Part shown: piece after piece, positions 1-6,050 of the stretch
Layout: every line of letters begins with the position of its first letter
Numbering within the stretch: position 1 is the stretch's first letter
DNA from: an uncultured Acidobacteriota bacterium
Lineage (GTDB): Bacteria > Acidobacteriota > Blastocatellia > Pyrinomonadales > Pyrinomonadaceae
Direction: 5' to 3'
DNA length: 6,357 bases
NCBI GenBank assembly: GCA_902826505.1
Contig: CADEFG010000315.1
Location: 1-6,357 of the forward strand
Notes under the pieces: model-generated
What the model saw: the letters and a program-made list of their open reading frames with translations, nothing else
Told to the model about the DNA's origin: nothing
Database searches by the model: none
Position numbers and translations under genes: made by a program

Positions 1-569
1 ATCTCGTTTTCCGTCAAATTTTCCAAAATATACCTGAAAACGCGGATGACGACCTCGTGCGTGACGATCAAAACCTTTTCGTCTTCGTAGTTTTCGCTGA
101 CATCGCGCCAGAAACTTCTTAACCTGAGCGCGACATCCGTCCAGCTTTCGCCGCCCAAGGGGCGATGATAAAATTTGCCGAGCTCTTCGCGTTTCGCGCA
201 TTCTTCGGCGTATTTTTCCATCGCGCCGAGCTTCGTCAAACGGTCGAAAACGCCGAGTTCGCGTTCTCTCAGGCGTTCGTCGTAAAAGGTTTTAATATTT
301 GCGAGCTTGGCGTTTTCGACAATTAAACGTGATGTGTGACTGGCACGAAGATAAGGCGAAGAAAAAATAACGGTCGGCTTTTCCTTTTGAAATTTAAACC
401 ATCTGCCGAGCGCGATTGATTGTTCGACGCCCGTCTCCGAAAGCGGCACGTCCGGTTCGCGTTCGGGAAAATCGATCGTCGGCAATTTTTCCGTTTCGGC
501 AATGCGACGCGCAATATTCGAAGTGCTTTCGCCGTGACGTATTAACCAGATTATGCTCGGAAAACTCAT
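1..569 (-). CDS. Histidine phosphatase family protein (phosphoglycerate mutase-like), 3' end outside window
   Basis: The first 189 residues of a branch-1 histidine phosphatase are present; the C-terminus lies beyond position 1. The N-terminal strand leads into the signature RHGES at residues 11-15, with His12 as the expected phospho-accepting histidine. SSPYLRAS (residues 70-77) supplies the second phosphate-binding Arg75. Glu102 in LREREL matches the acid/base position, and VTHE places the second catalytic His at 171. Such enzymes remove or transfer phosphate on small metabolites, sugars or proteins; the substrate cannot be told from these motifs. The protein is probably cytoplasmic, since no signal peptide is visible. 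The ATG at 567-569 sits a few residues before the first strand, as is usual in the family. No convincing Shine-Dalgarno sequence precedes it. It lies 40 bases downstream of the two-TM gene on the same strand, so read-through transcription is possible. The family call is firm; the exact role is unknown. Confidence 0.9.
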   Translation of the reverse strand, partial: MSFPSIIWLIRHGESTSNIARRIAETEKLPTIDFPEREPDVPLSETGVEQSIALGRWFKFQKEKPTVIFSSPYLRASHTSRLIVENAKLANIKTFYDERLRERELGVFDRLTKLGAMEKYAEECAKREELGKFYHRPLGGESWTDVALRLRSFWRDVSENYEDEKVLIVTHEVVIRVFRYILENLTENE

Positions 570-609
570 AAAATTTCGTTTAATTAAGCCGCAATGTTTA
601 TTAAATTTG

Positions 610-1146
610 CTAAACTGCCAAATATTTTTTATAGATAAAGAAGAAAATCAGACAAACAATTGCGCCGCCGATTGAGCTGACTAAAATCTTTAAAGGTGTA
701 TAGCGGAAATTTAACCACATTGATGATTTAGGAAATACTTTTTTATCAGTTGCTTCATAGGTATTTTTGACGACTGATCTGATGTCGTCACTGCTGACGC
801 TTATTAATTGCCTGACATCGGAGATTTGATCAACTTCTATCTCAAAAAGCATTCCTTTATTTCTATCATTCAGCTTTTTGGCAAAGTAATTTTCTTTACC
901 ATTCGGGACAAGAAAAGAATATTCGGGATTTTGAAGCTTAAATTCTTCTAATTTACTTAATGTTAGAGTATGAACCTCATTATTTGTGAACCCCAAAATT
1001 GCATAATTGGGATCGGGATTATTTTCGAACGATTGCGTGTTTTCCTTCTCAATATAGGGAGTCATTAATTTGAAAGCGATCGTAAAACCCGCGCAAAAAT
1101 TAACGATAAAAATTAAAACAATAAGGAAAGTCGGGATTGGCTTCAT
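610..1146 (-). CDS. Hypothetical protein with N- and C-terminal membrane segments, AT-rich
   Basis: The 178-residue product is not one I recognise. Residues 5-27 form a hydrophobic segment (the TFLIVLIFIVNF region) after a single Lys. Residues 153-173 form a second one (ILVSSIGGAIVCLIFFFIY), followed by KKYLAV. The roughly 125 residues between them are charged and soluble (Asn-, Glu- and Lys-rich). By the positive-inside rule both ends should be cytoplasmic and the middle domain extracytoplasmic, a layout seen in some chain-length-determinant or sensor-like proteins; I see no motif that proves either. The frame is open far upstream, but the ATG at 1144-1146 is preferred. It follows the xth stop by 10 bases, is preceded by the purine-rich GAGGCGAG, and directly precedes a hydrophobic segment. 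GC content is about a third, clearly below the roughly 50-55 % of flanking genes, which suggests later acquisition or weak constraint. Confidence 0.75.
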   Translation of the reverse strand: MKPIPTFLIVLIFIVNFCAGFTIAFKLMTPYIEKENTQSFENNPDPNYAILGFTNNEVHTLTLSKLEEFKLQNPEYSFLVPNGKENYFAKKLNDRNKGMLFEIEVDQISDVRQLISVSSDDIRSVVKNTYEATDKKVFPKSSMWLNFRYTPLKILVSSIGGAIVCLIFFFIYKKYLAV

Positions 1147-1156
1147 AATTCTCGCC

Positions 1157-1927
1157 TCAAATCTTAAATTCGGCGACGACCGGCGTGTGATCCGACGGGC
1201 GTTCCCATGTTCGTGGTTCGCGGTCAATCCAGCAGCCGACGCATTTTTCCGCAAGGCTTTTCGAAGTCCAGATATGGTCGATGCGCAGACCGTGATTTTT
1301 CGGAAACGCGCCTTCGCGGTAATTCCACCACGAAAATTCCTGTACGTTGCCGTTCTGCTCGCGGAAAACATCGGTAAAACCCCATTGTTTGACGTGGTGA
1401 ATGGCGGCGCGTTCGGGTTTTGAAAAATGCAGTTTGCCTTCCCACGCCTTGACGCTCCAAACGTCCAGTTCGTCGGGCGCGACGTTAAAATCGCCACAGA
1501 GCAAAACGTCCGATTCTTTGTCGCAGGTCACGTCGAAAAGTTTTCTGAGCCGTTGCAGCCAATCCAATTTAAACGTGAATTTATCCGTCCAAAGCTCGGT
1601 GCCGTTCGGAATATACGTGTTGACGATGCGGACGCCTTTAACGGTCGCGGCGATCAGGCGTTTCGGCGAATCGAGCTCGTCGTCGTGAAAGTTTTTCTGG
1701 ACGTCTTCGAGCGGATGTTTCGATAAAATGGCGACGCCGTTATAAGATTTTTGCCCCATAAACGCCGCCTGATAGCCGAAATTATTGATTGCCTCGATCG
1801 GAAACTTTTCGTCAACGCATTTTGTTTCCTGCAGACATAAAACGTCCGTGTTTGTTTCCGACAGCCATTTGAACACGGCTTCGAGCCGGATGGCGATCGA
1901 GTTTACATTCCAGGTTGCGATTTTCAT
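1157..1927 (-). CDS. xth: Exodeoxyribonuclease III (AP endonuclease of the Xth family)
   Basis: This 256-residue protein belongs to the endonuclease/exonuclease/phosphatase fold. ExoIII cleaves abasic sites and degrades duplex DNA 3' to 5' in base-excision repair, in the cytoplasm, with Mg2+. The catalytic set is complete: Asn7 in TWNVNS, Glu34 in LQETK, Tyr105 in NTYIPNG, Asp146 and Asn148 in GDFNVAP, Asp217 in RIDHIW, and Asp246-His247 in the terminal PSDHTPV. Length and motif spacing fit bacterial ExoIII (about 255-270 residues). The frame is open for 74 codons upstream, into the methyltransferase gene, but that stretch is basic, unlike any ExoIII, and partly overlaps repeat-like DNA. The ATG at 1925-1927 starts exactly at the family's conserved MKIATWNVNS. 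A weak GGTGG lies about 10 bases upstream. The next gene follows after 10 bases, so the two are probably co-transcribed. Confidence 0.97.
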   Translation of the reverse strand: MKIATWNVNSIAIRLEAVFKWLSETNTDVLCLQETKCVDEKFPIEAINNFGYQAAFMGQKSYNGVAILSKHPLEDVQKNFHDDELDSPKRLIAATVKGVRIVNTYIPNGTELWTDKFTFKLDWLQRLRKLFDVTCDKESDVLLCGDFNVAPDELDVWSVKAWEGKLHFSKPERAAIHHVKQWGFTDVFREQNGNVQEFSWWNYREGAFPKNHGLRIDHIWTSKSLAEKCVGCWIDREPRTWERPSDHTPVVAEFKI

Positions 1928-2016
1928 TTTGTTTAACCACCGAAGTTTACCGAAGATTTTGAGGAAAACCAGAGCAATCTTAGCTTGTTTATCCTGTCCA
2001 TCGCTGTAAATTTCTT
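1928..2016. repeat. Intergenic spacer resembling a decayed interspersed repeat
   Basis: The 89 bases between the methyltransferase stop and the xth start are the only sizeable gap inside the minus-strand gene block. On the plus strand they contain TTAACCACCGAAG, then TTTACCGAAG (the ACCGAAG word occurs twice, ten bases apart), and near 1988-2005 TTTATCCTGTCCATCGCTGT. From memory, words of the type 'ttaaccaccgaag' and 'tttatcctgt.catcctgt' recur between genes in many environmental bacterial genomes; this could not be checked here. No terminator hairpin and no clear promoter is visible. Translated through, it gives the implausible N-terminal extension of xth, so it is best read as non-coding. 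It could separate the xth gene from the upstream operon. Confidence 0.4.
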
Positions 2017-2949
2017 TTACTTTTTTATTTGCGAATTTCGTTCGTAAAAAACTCCGTCCGCGAAACCTTGAATCGTTTGGTCGGTTTCCGCCGCGGCGAG
2101 CCGTTTTTGCGCGAGCAGACAATAATTTTCGTCGCGTTCGATGCCGCAAAACGCCCGATTGAGCTTTTTGGCGGTGACGAGCGTCGTGCCCGAACCGGCA
2201 AACGGGTCTAAAATCAAATCTTTTTCGTTCGTCGAAGCGAGAATGATCTTCGCCAGCAATTTTTCGGGCTTTTGCGTCGGATGCGCGGTGTTTTCGGGCA
2301 TCGACCAGAACGGCACGGTCAGATCAGTCCACAGATTCGACGGATGCGTGACGCGAAAATTTCCGTTCGAAGATTTTTCCCAATCTTTCGGCTTGCCGTT
2401 TTCGGTGTAAGGCGCGAGAACTTTGCGCCGTATCTTGACGCTTTCGAGATTAAAAACAAAATTATCGGAAACCGTGAAAAACCAGATGTCTTCCGACGCG
2501 TTTTTCCAGTTGTTGCGCGCGCCGCGCCCTTTTTCGCGTTCCCAGGTGATGCGGTTTTGCAGTTTGAAATACTTCATCCCGACGCGCTGAATGGCGGAAG
2601 CCGAACGCCAGTCGCCGCAAATATAAACCGAAGCCGTTTCCGTTAAAAGCTTCGCGCAATCTTTAATCCACGCTTCGAGCCACGTCTCGTATTCGTCGAG
2701 CGAGGTTTGCTTGAACGAATTTTCGCCGAAATTTTTGGTCAGATTATACGGCGGATCGGCAAAAAGCAGGTCGAAGCTTTTGGCGGGCAAGGTCTTTAGG
2801 ATTGAAAAAGCGTCGCCGCAAATTATTCGGTTGTGAAAATCGCCCGAACTATCTTGAAAAATCAAACGCTTTCGATAAATTTCCGCTTCTTCCGCGCTCA
2901 ATTCGATCGTGCGGTTGCGCGGGGCGCGTTGTTTTTTCTGAGCGGTCAT
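2017..2949 (-). CDS. Site-specific DNA methyltransferase, beta class, probably N6-adenine
   Basis: The 310-residue protein carries catalytic motif IV as DPPY (residues 65-68, in FADPPYNL) before the S-adenosylmethionine-binding motif I, DPFAGSGTT (248-256). It also has HPTQKP (223-228), characteristic of amino-methyltransferases. The order IV ... I defines the beta group; DPPY points to adenine N6 rather than cytosine N4, though not absolutely. It methylates DNA in the cytoplasm. The recognition sequence cannot be read from the protein; residues 130-215, between the catalytic and SAM regions, should hold the target-recognition part. Length is normal for a stand-alone enzyme such as YhdJ or CcrM-like proteins. 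No restriction endonuclease lies next to it, so it looks like an orphan used in epigenetic regulation, repair or anti-restriction. The ATG at 2947-2949 is 9 bases after the M20 hydrolase stop across an A8/T8 run, with no Shine-Dalgarno, so translation may depend on coupling. Confidence 0.93.
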   Translation of the reverse strand: MTAQKKQRAPRNRTIELSAEEAEIYRKRLIFQDSSGDFHNRIICGDAFSILKTLPAKSFDLLFADPPYNLTKNFGENSFKQTSLDEYETWLEAWIKDCAKLLTETASVYICGDWRSASAIQRVGMKYFKLQNRITWEREKGRGARNNWKNASEDIWFFTVSDNFVFNLESVKIRRKVLAPYTENGKPKDWEKSSNGNFRVTHPSNLWTDLTVPFWSMPENTAHPTQKPEKLLAKIILASTNEKDLILDPFAGSGTTLVTAKKLNRAFCGIERDENYCLLAQKRLAAAETDQTIQGFADGVFYERNSQIKK

Positions 2950-2958
2950 AAAAAAAAT

Positions 2959-4095
2959 CTAGCTTTGCAGGATTAAATTGGCTAAAAGCATGGCGCGTTT
3001 CGGAATATCATCGACAAAAATAAATTCTTCGAGCGTGTGCGCGCCCGCGCCCGAAACTCCGAGACCGTCAAGCACGGGAATCCCCAATGCGGCGACAAAA
3101 TTGCCGTCCGATGCGCCGCCGACCTGTGTTTCGCCGAGCTCGTAATCAAATTCAGCGGCGACTTTTCGCGCTTTTTCGTAAAGTTTGACGACCGCCCGGC
3201 TGCGCTCCATCGGCGGACGATTTATTTCGCCGACGATTTCGAGCGAAACTCTTTCGTCGGTTGATCGCAGCGCCCGGATCGAATTTTCGATCCGGATCGC
3301 TTCTTTCATCGAAGTAAAACGCACGTCGATTTCGCATTCGGCTTCCGCCGGAATGACGTTCGAAGTCGTCCCGCCGGCGATCGTGCAAACATTGACGGTC
3401 GTGCCTTTCGCGAGATTATTACGTGTGTGAATCGTTTGAATCGGCTGGGCGATTTCCAGAATCGCCGATGCGCCTTTTTCGGGTTCGAGTCCGGCATGCG
3501 CGGGAATTCCGTGCGTTTTAAGTGTGAACATTCCGGTGCCTTTGCGTCCGGTTTTGACGTTTCCGTTAGCGGAAGGTTCGCAAACTAGACAGAATTCGGC
3601 TTGCGCGGCTTCGCGCTCGACGATTTCCTTGCCGCTGTAGCTGCCGATCTCTTCATCGCAGCTGAGAAGAATCGTCAGCGGACGCGGCGGTTTTATGTCG
3701 AGTTCCGTGAAGGCGCGTAAAACTTCGAGCATCAAGACGATATTGGCTTTCATATCAAACGAACCGCAGCCGTAAAGCCGACCTTCTTCGATGCGCGTCG
3801 GATTTTTTTCCTTGGTGCCGCGCGGATGAACCGTATCGGTGTGTCCGAGAAGCAAAATCGGTTTTTGGGCGCTCGTTTCAAATGCACGAATGATCAGATG
3901 TTCGCCGTAGCCTTCGGTCAAAATGCGTTCGATCCGAAAGTTTTCGGAAATTTTCCGGGTTTCATCGGTGAGCCACGTCGCGACCATCCGGCTACCGGCT
4001 TCATCGCGCGACGGCGATTCGATTTCGACGATCTGTTGGATGCGCCGCACGATCCGTTCGTGTTTGTCTTGAAAAAATTCGAGAAATTTATCCAT
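2959..4095 (-). CDS. M20 family metallopeptidase (glutamate carboxypeptidase/CPG2-like)
   Basis: This 378-residue protein is a two-zinc M20 hydrolase. Predicted metal ligands and catalytic residues are all present: His85 and catalytic Asp87 in GHTDTVH, bridging Asp114 in GSFDMKAN, catalytic Glu148 and ligand Glu149 in CDEEIGS, Glu173 in CEPS, and His353 in GAGAHTLEEF. His200 in GIPAHAG, inside the inserted dimerisation domain (about residues 180-295), matches the residue that completes the neighbouring active site in dimers. Overall pattern is closest to carboxypeptidase G2/ArgE/DapE-type enzymes, which release C-terminal glutamate or deacylate amino acids; the substrate is not determinable here. 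No signal peptide is seen, so it is probably cytoplasmic. The ATG at 4093-4095 lies 5 bases after the nuclease stop and 9 bases separate its own stop from the methyltransferase start, giving a tight three-gene operon. No Shine-Dalgarno sequence is visible. Confidence 0.94.
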   Translation of the reverse strand: MDKFLEFFQDKHERIVRRIQQIVEIESPSRDEAGSRMVATWLTDETRKISENFRIERILTEGYGEHLIIRAFETSAQKPILLLGHTDTVHPRGTKEKNPTRIEEGRLYGCGSFDMKANIVLMLEVLRAFTELDIKPPRPLTILLSCDEEIGSYSGKEIVEREAAQAEFCLVCEPSANGNVKTGRKGTGMFTLKTHGIPAHAGLEPEKGASAILEIAQPIQTIHTRNNLAKGTTVNVCTIAGGTTSNVIPAEAECEIDVRFTSMKEAIRIENSIRALRSTDERVSLEIVGEINRPPMERSRAVVKLYEKARKVAAEFDYELGETQVGGASDGNFVAALGIPVLDGLGVSGAGAHTLEEFIFVDDIPKRAMLLANLILQS

Positions 4096-4100
4096 TAAAT

Positions 4101-5348
4101 TTAAAAACCAATATCTTTGACGCCGTTCTTTTCAGCATAATCGCGGGCTTCCTTAGCAGTTTTGAAAACCTTTTCGACATCGTATTCAAACATTTTCATC
4201 GCGCCCTTGACCATCATCGGATACATCGGACGCGCGACCTTTCCTTTATCCGCCGGACAGAGATTCAAAAGACAAATTTCCAATTTCGAATCGGACGGAT
4301 TGGTTTGCGTGACCGGATAATTTACTTTGCGAATGATCTTGCACGGCGGATTTTCTGAAGTTTGCGCCCCGGTTGGATTGCCCAAAATCTGATCAAGCCA
4401 GGCACCTAAACGATAACCGGCAATCGCGATCTGCTCCTCGGCAATACCGAACGCCATTTTATTATAAGCCGCCGACGGCATTTCGTTGCGAATCAATGTG
4501 TTTGGATAAAGTTTGGTCGAAGCGACCTGAAAACTTTCCTGCTGCCATTGGTCGAATTTGCCGATCGCCAGACGGTCTTGCATTTTAGAGAGCGGATATT
4601 TTTTCATCATCGTCTTGGCGATCGGCAAAAGATATTCGGCATCGCTCGCGTCATTTTTGCGCGGAACTGTGCGGACGACGATCGAATCCCAGAACCAATG
4701 AAGATTTTCTTTGCGCGGCGCGTCTTTCGGCGAAAGCAAAAAGGTATTGCCGCCCGCATCGCCTTTCGGTTCCGTCTCGGTCACTCTGCCCGAAGCGTGC
4801 AGAGGCTGGTGAATATCGCCCGCGAGATGCAAAACCCACGCCAGCGCGATCGCCTTTTCCGCGTCTTTTTCGTCCGAACGTAAAACTTTATCAAAGAAAA
4901 ACAAACGCTCGACGGCATTTTCTTTATCGTTTTCCATTTCGGGCAGCATTTCGACCTTTCCGTTCGCGTCGCGCCAGTACGTATCCAAATAATGCCACGT
5001 TCCGTGATGATATTTGTAGCGATTGGCGAGCTTTCGGTCGCGAACGATGTCTGCCCAGTAAGCGACGATCATAAAATAGTCGCGTTGTTTGGACGCTTTT
5101 GAACGTGCGCCGATCGGATAGGTGCTGATGTCCAAATCCGGCGGCGTCGGGAAAAGCGCATTCAAATCCGAATCTTCCGGCGCGTTCAGAAGAATCTTGA
5201 TCGCCTTTTCGCGCGCTTCGGGCGACATTTGTTGCCAGGCGATATAGGCGACAAGTTTATGACCTGCATCATCCCAGGCAAAAACAGGGAAGGAAGCGGC
5301 TAAAAGCAAAATACTCAAAAGCAAAAATCTCATTATCGGTTTTTTCAT
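4101..5348 (-). CDS. Secreted S1/P1-type zinc nuclease with a C-terminal extension
   Basis: The 415-residue product has a signal peptide (basic KK and Arg7, hydrophobic residues 8-20, VFA before the cut at 24/25). That leaves Trp25 as the mature N-terminus. In nuclease P1 the N-terminal Trp itself binds zinc, and the rest of the trinuclear site is here too: His30 five residues later, Asp100 in WADIVR, His119 in TWHYLD, His174/Asp178/His184 in HLAGDIHQPLH, and His217/Asp221 in LHWFWD. All nine ligand positions are therefore accounted for. The enzyme should cut single-stranded DNA/RNA and 3'-nucleotides outside the cytoplasm, perhaps for phosphate or nucleoside scavenging. The nuclease domain ends near residue 325; residues 326-415 form an extra part with Cys336, Cys359 and Cys364 and a charged tail, of unknown function. 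An alternative start at Met6 would also leave a signal peptide. It is first in its gene block, and no clear Shine-Dalgarno precedes it. Confidence 0.95.
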   Translation of the reverse strand: MKKPIMRFLLLSILLLAASFPVFAWDDAGHKLVAYIAWQQMSPEAREKAIKILLNAPEDSDLNALFPTPPDLDISTYPIGARSKASKQRDYFMIVAYWADIVRDRKLANRYKYHHGTWHYLDTYWRDANGKVEMLPEMENDKENAVERLFFFDKVLRSDEKDAEKAIALAWVLHLAGDIHQPLHASGRVTETEPKGDAGGNTFLLSPKDAPRKENLHWFWDSIVVRTVPRKNDASDAEYLLPIAKTMMKKYPLSKMQDRLAIGKFDQWQQESFQVASTKLYPNTLIRNEMPSAAYNKMAFGIAEEQIAIAGYRLGAWLDQILGNPTGAQTSENPPCKIIRKVNYPVTQTNPSDSKLEICLLNLCPADKGKVARPMYPMMVKGAMKMFEYDVEKVFKTAKEARDYAEKNGVKDIGF

Positions 5349-5451
5349 TTATTCGGTTTCTGAATCTATTTGGAAGATTTTAGCGAAGTTAAGGAATTAA
5401 CTAAAGGCGTTAGGCGAGAAGTTTTAATTTTCTCCGGCGTTTAACGCGGAA

Positions 5452-5478
5452 ATGCAAATTTTTTTTGAAAATTTGCAT
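5452..5478. repeat. Perfect 11-bp inverted repeat (hairpin), loop of 5
   Basis: ATGCAAATTTT at 5452-5462 is exactly complementary to AAAATTTGCAT at 5468-5478, with TTTTG between. The stem is A/T-rich and has no following T-run in the plus direction, so it is not a typical terminator for either gene. Its position between divergent genes fits a regulator binding site (dyad of two ATGCAAAT half-sites) or an RNA leader structure. The function is inferred only from position. Confidence 0.7.
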
Positions 5479-5539
5479 CAAATAATATGCAAAAACGAAT
5501 AAATGCAGCGTCTAAAAAAATAGTTGCAATCGGAAGGAC

Positions 5540-5557
5540 AACCTGGTAAGGGAGGTT
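5540..5557 (+). promoter_or_regulatory. Strong Shine-Dalgarno partly inside a small hairpin
   Basis: GGAGGT at 5551-5556 is the best ribosome-binding sequence in the window and lies 12 bases before the ATG at 5569. The 3' half of it (AGGTT, 5553-5557) can pair with AACCT at 5540-5544, leaving an 8-base loop GGTAAGGG. The stem is only 5 bp, so sequestration would be weak. It supports the chosen start and could modulate translation; the regulatory part is inference. Confidence 0.5.
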
Positions 5558-5568
5558 AAAAGATATTT

Positions 5569-5826
5569 ATGGAAATGGTATTGGAACAAAATCGGATAGC
5601 ACAATCGGTATTGAATCGAACGGACAAAGTTTTTGGTGATAAAATCGGAATCATGGGCAAAATTTTCGGTTGCTGGCACAAGGAATTGAGCCGCCCGTTC
5701 ACCAGTCAGAACTCGTCCTATCGCGCTTGTCTGCATTGCGGAGCGAAGAAAAGATTTGATACGGAAACCTTAAAAACCGTCGGACCGTTTTATTATCCCC
5801 CGATAATATCGCTTGAAATACATTGA
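5569..5826 (+). CDS. Small protein with a putative C-x-H-x16-C-x2-C metal site
   Basis: This 85-residue protein is encoded divergently from the main block. Residues 34-77 are the informative part. Cys35-x-His37 and Cys54-x2-Cys57 form a possible zinc-ribbon/knuckle, enclosed by the words HKELSRPFT, SSYRACLHCGAKKRFD and GPFYYPP. From recall, short proteins with this 'C.H...SRPFT...YR.CL.CGA...FD......GPFYY' pattern recur in Acidobacteriota genomes with no assigned function; this was not checked. No signal peptide or membrane segment is seen. Coding is supported by the strong GGAGGT before the ATG, by the Cys/His pattern and by an intrinsic terminator 45 bases after the stop, so it is probably a single-gene transcript. 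Met3 (5575) is an alternative start. An opposite-strand open frame at 5512-5736 lacks such support. It could act as a nucleic-acid- or protein-binding adaptor, but that is only suggested by the metal site. Confidence 0.75.
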   Translation: MEMVLEQNRIAQSVLNRTDKVFGDKIGIMGKIFGCWHKELSRPFTSQNSSYRACLHCGAKKRFDTETLKTVGPFYYPPIISLEIH

Positions 5827-5843
5827 GCGGTAAAACAACCCCC

Positions 5844-5858
5844 GGCAACTCCCTTGCC
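5844..5858 (+). other. Small 3' UTR hairpin with CTCCC loop
   Basis: GGCAA (5844-5848) pairs with TTGCC (5854-5858), leaving the loop CTCCC. It lies between the stop of the small zinc-site gene and its terminator. The bases CTCCCTT (5849-5855) are complementary to AAGGGAG (5548-5554) in the same transcript's ribosome-binding region, so a 5'-3' interaction is conceivable. The match is short and may be chance. Confidence 0.3.
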
Positions 5859-5871
5859 AAATTAACCCCCT

Positions 5872-5907
5872 AAAGCGCGGCTTTCAAAAAAGGTTGCGCT
5901 TTTTTTT
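5872..5907 (+). terminator. Rho-independent terminator of the small zinc-site gene
   Basis: AAAGCGC (5872-5878) pairs with GCGCTTT (5896-5902). The stem continues inward as GGCTTT (5879-5884) with AAAGGTT (5889-5895) through G-U pairs and one bulged G, closing a short A-rich loop. The run of eight T ends at 5907. The T-run lies only on the plus-strand side, so it terminates plus-strand transcription, 45 bases after the stop codon at 5824-5826. Confidence 0.85.
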
Positions 5908-6050
5908 GTTTTAAAGTCAGGTCAGCCGGACCGCAAAGTCTGCAATGTTCGTCGATCAAGCGACATTTTATTTGTCATCAAACCCGCTAAAAAATAAACA
6001 AGCCCGCATTTATTACTTTGTAATCAAAATTTTATTATCCTTTGATCTTT
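5908..6050. other. AT-rich stretch without a confident feature
   Basis: Apart from weak hairpins, I see little here. GGTC/GACC at 5920-5932 is one. AATGT-CG / CG-ACATT between 5944 and 5967 is another, with one bulged base. One plus-strand frame is open through this stretch from 5915 and contains an ATG at 5945, discussed under the coiled-coil reading frame. No promoter could be assigned. Confidence 0.3.

Larger units (their letters stand above)
5349..5568. other. Divergent intergenic region: probable promoters for both directions
   Basis: These 220 AT-rich bases separate the minus-strand operon from the plus-strand small gene, so promoters in both directions are expected. I could not find a convincing sigma70 -35/-10 pair for either. 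On the minus strand TAAAAT (complement of 5377-5382) is a possible -10 with only a poor -35. On the plus strand TAATAT (5483-5488) is a possible -10. The region also holds an 11-bp perfect hairpin (listed separately), a short palindrome GCGTTTAACGC at 5437-5447 that could be an operator, and the word ATGCA four times between 5452 and 5507. Promoter assignments are guesses. Confidence 0.35.

Noticed and set aside
1147..1497. In-frame upstream extension of the two-TM protein
   Set aside because: It lies inside xth in another frame; the internal ATG at 1144-1146 has a purine-rich leader and begins a membrane segment.
1928..2149. Long in-frame N-terminal extension of exonuclease III
   Set aside because: It overlaps the methyltransferase, reads as basic low-quality sequence, and the family begins exactly at the internal ATG (1925-1927).
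2950..2957. A8 run as a programmed frameshift site
   Set aside because: It lies between the M20 stop and the methyltransferase start, outside both reading frames, so slippage there would not fuse the products.
5500..5568. Riboswitch in the leader of the small gene
   Set aside because: Only a 5-bp hairpin overlaps the ribosome-binding site; no known aptamer core is recognisable.
5512..5736. Minus-strand 74-residue open frame
   Set aside because: It overlaps the better supported plus-strand small gene, has no motif, and would read through that gene's leader.
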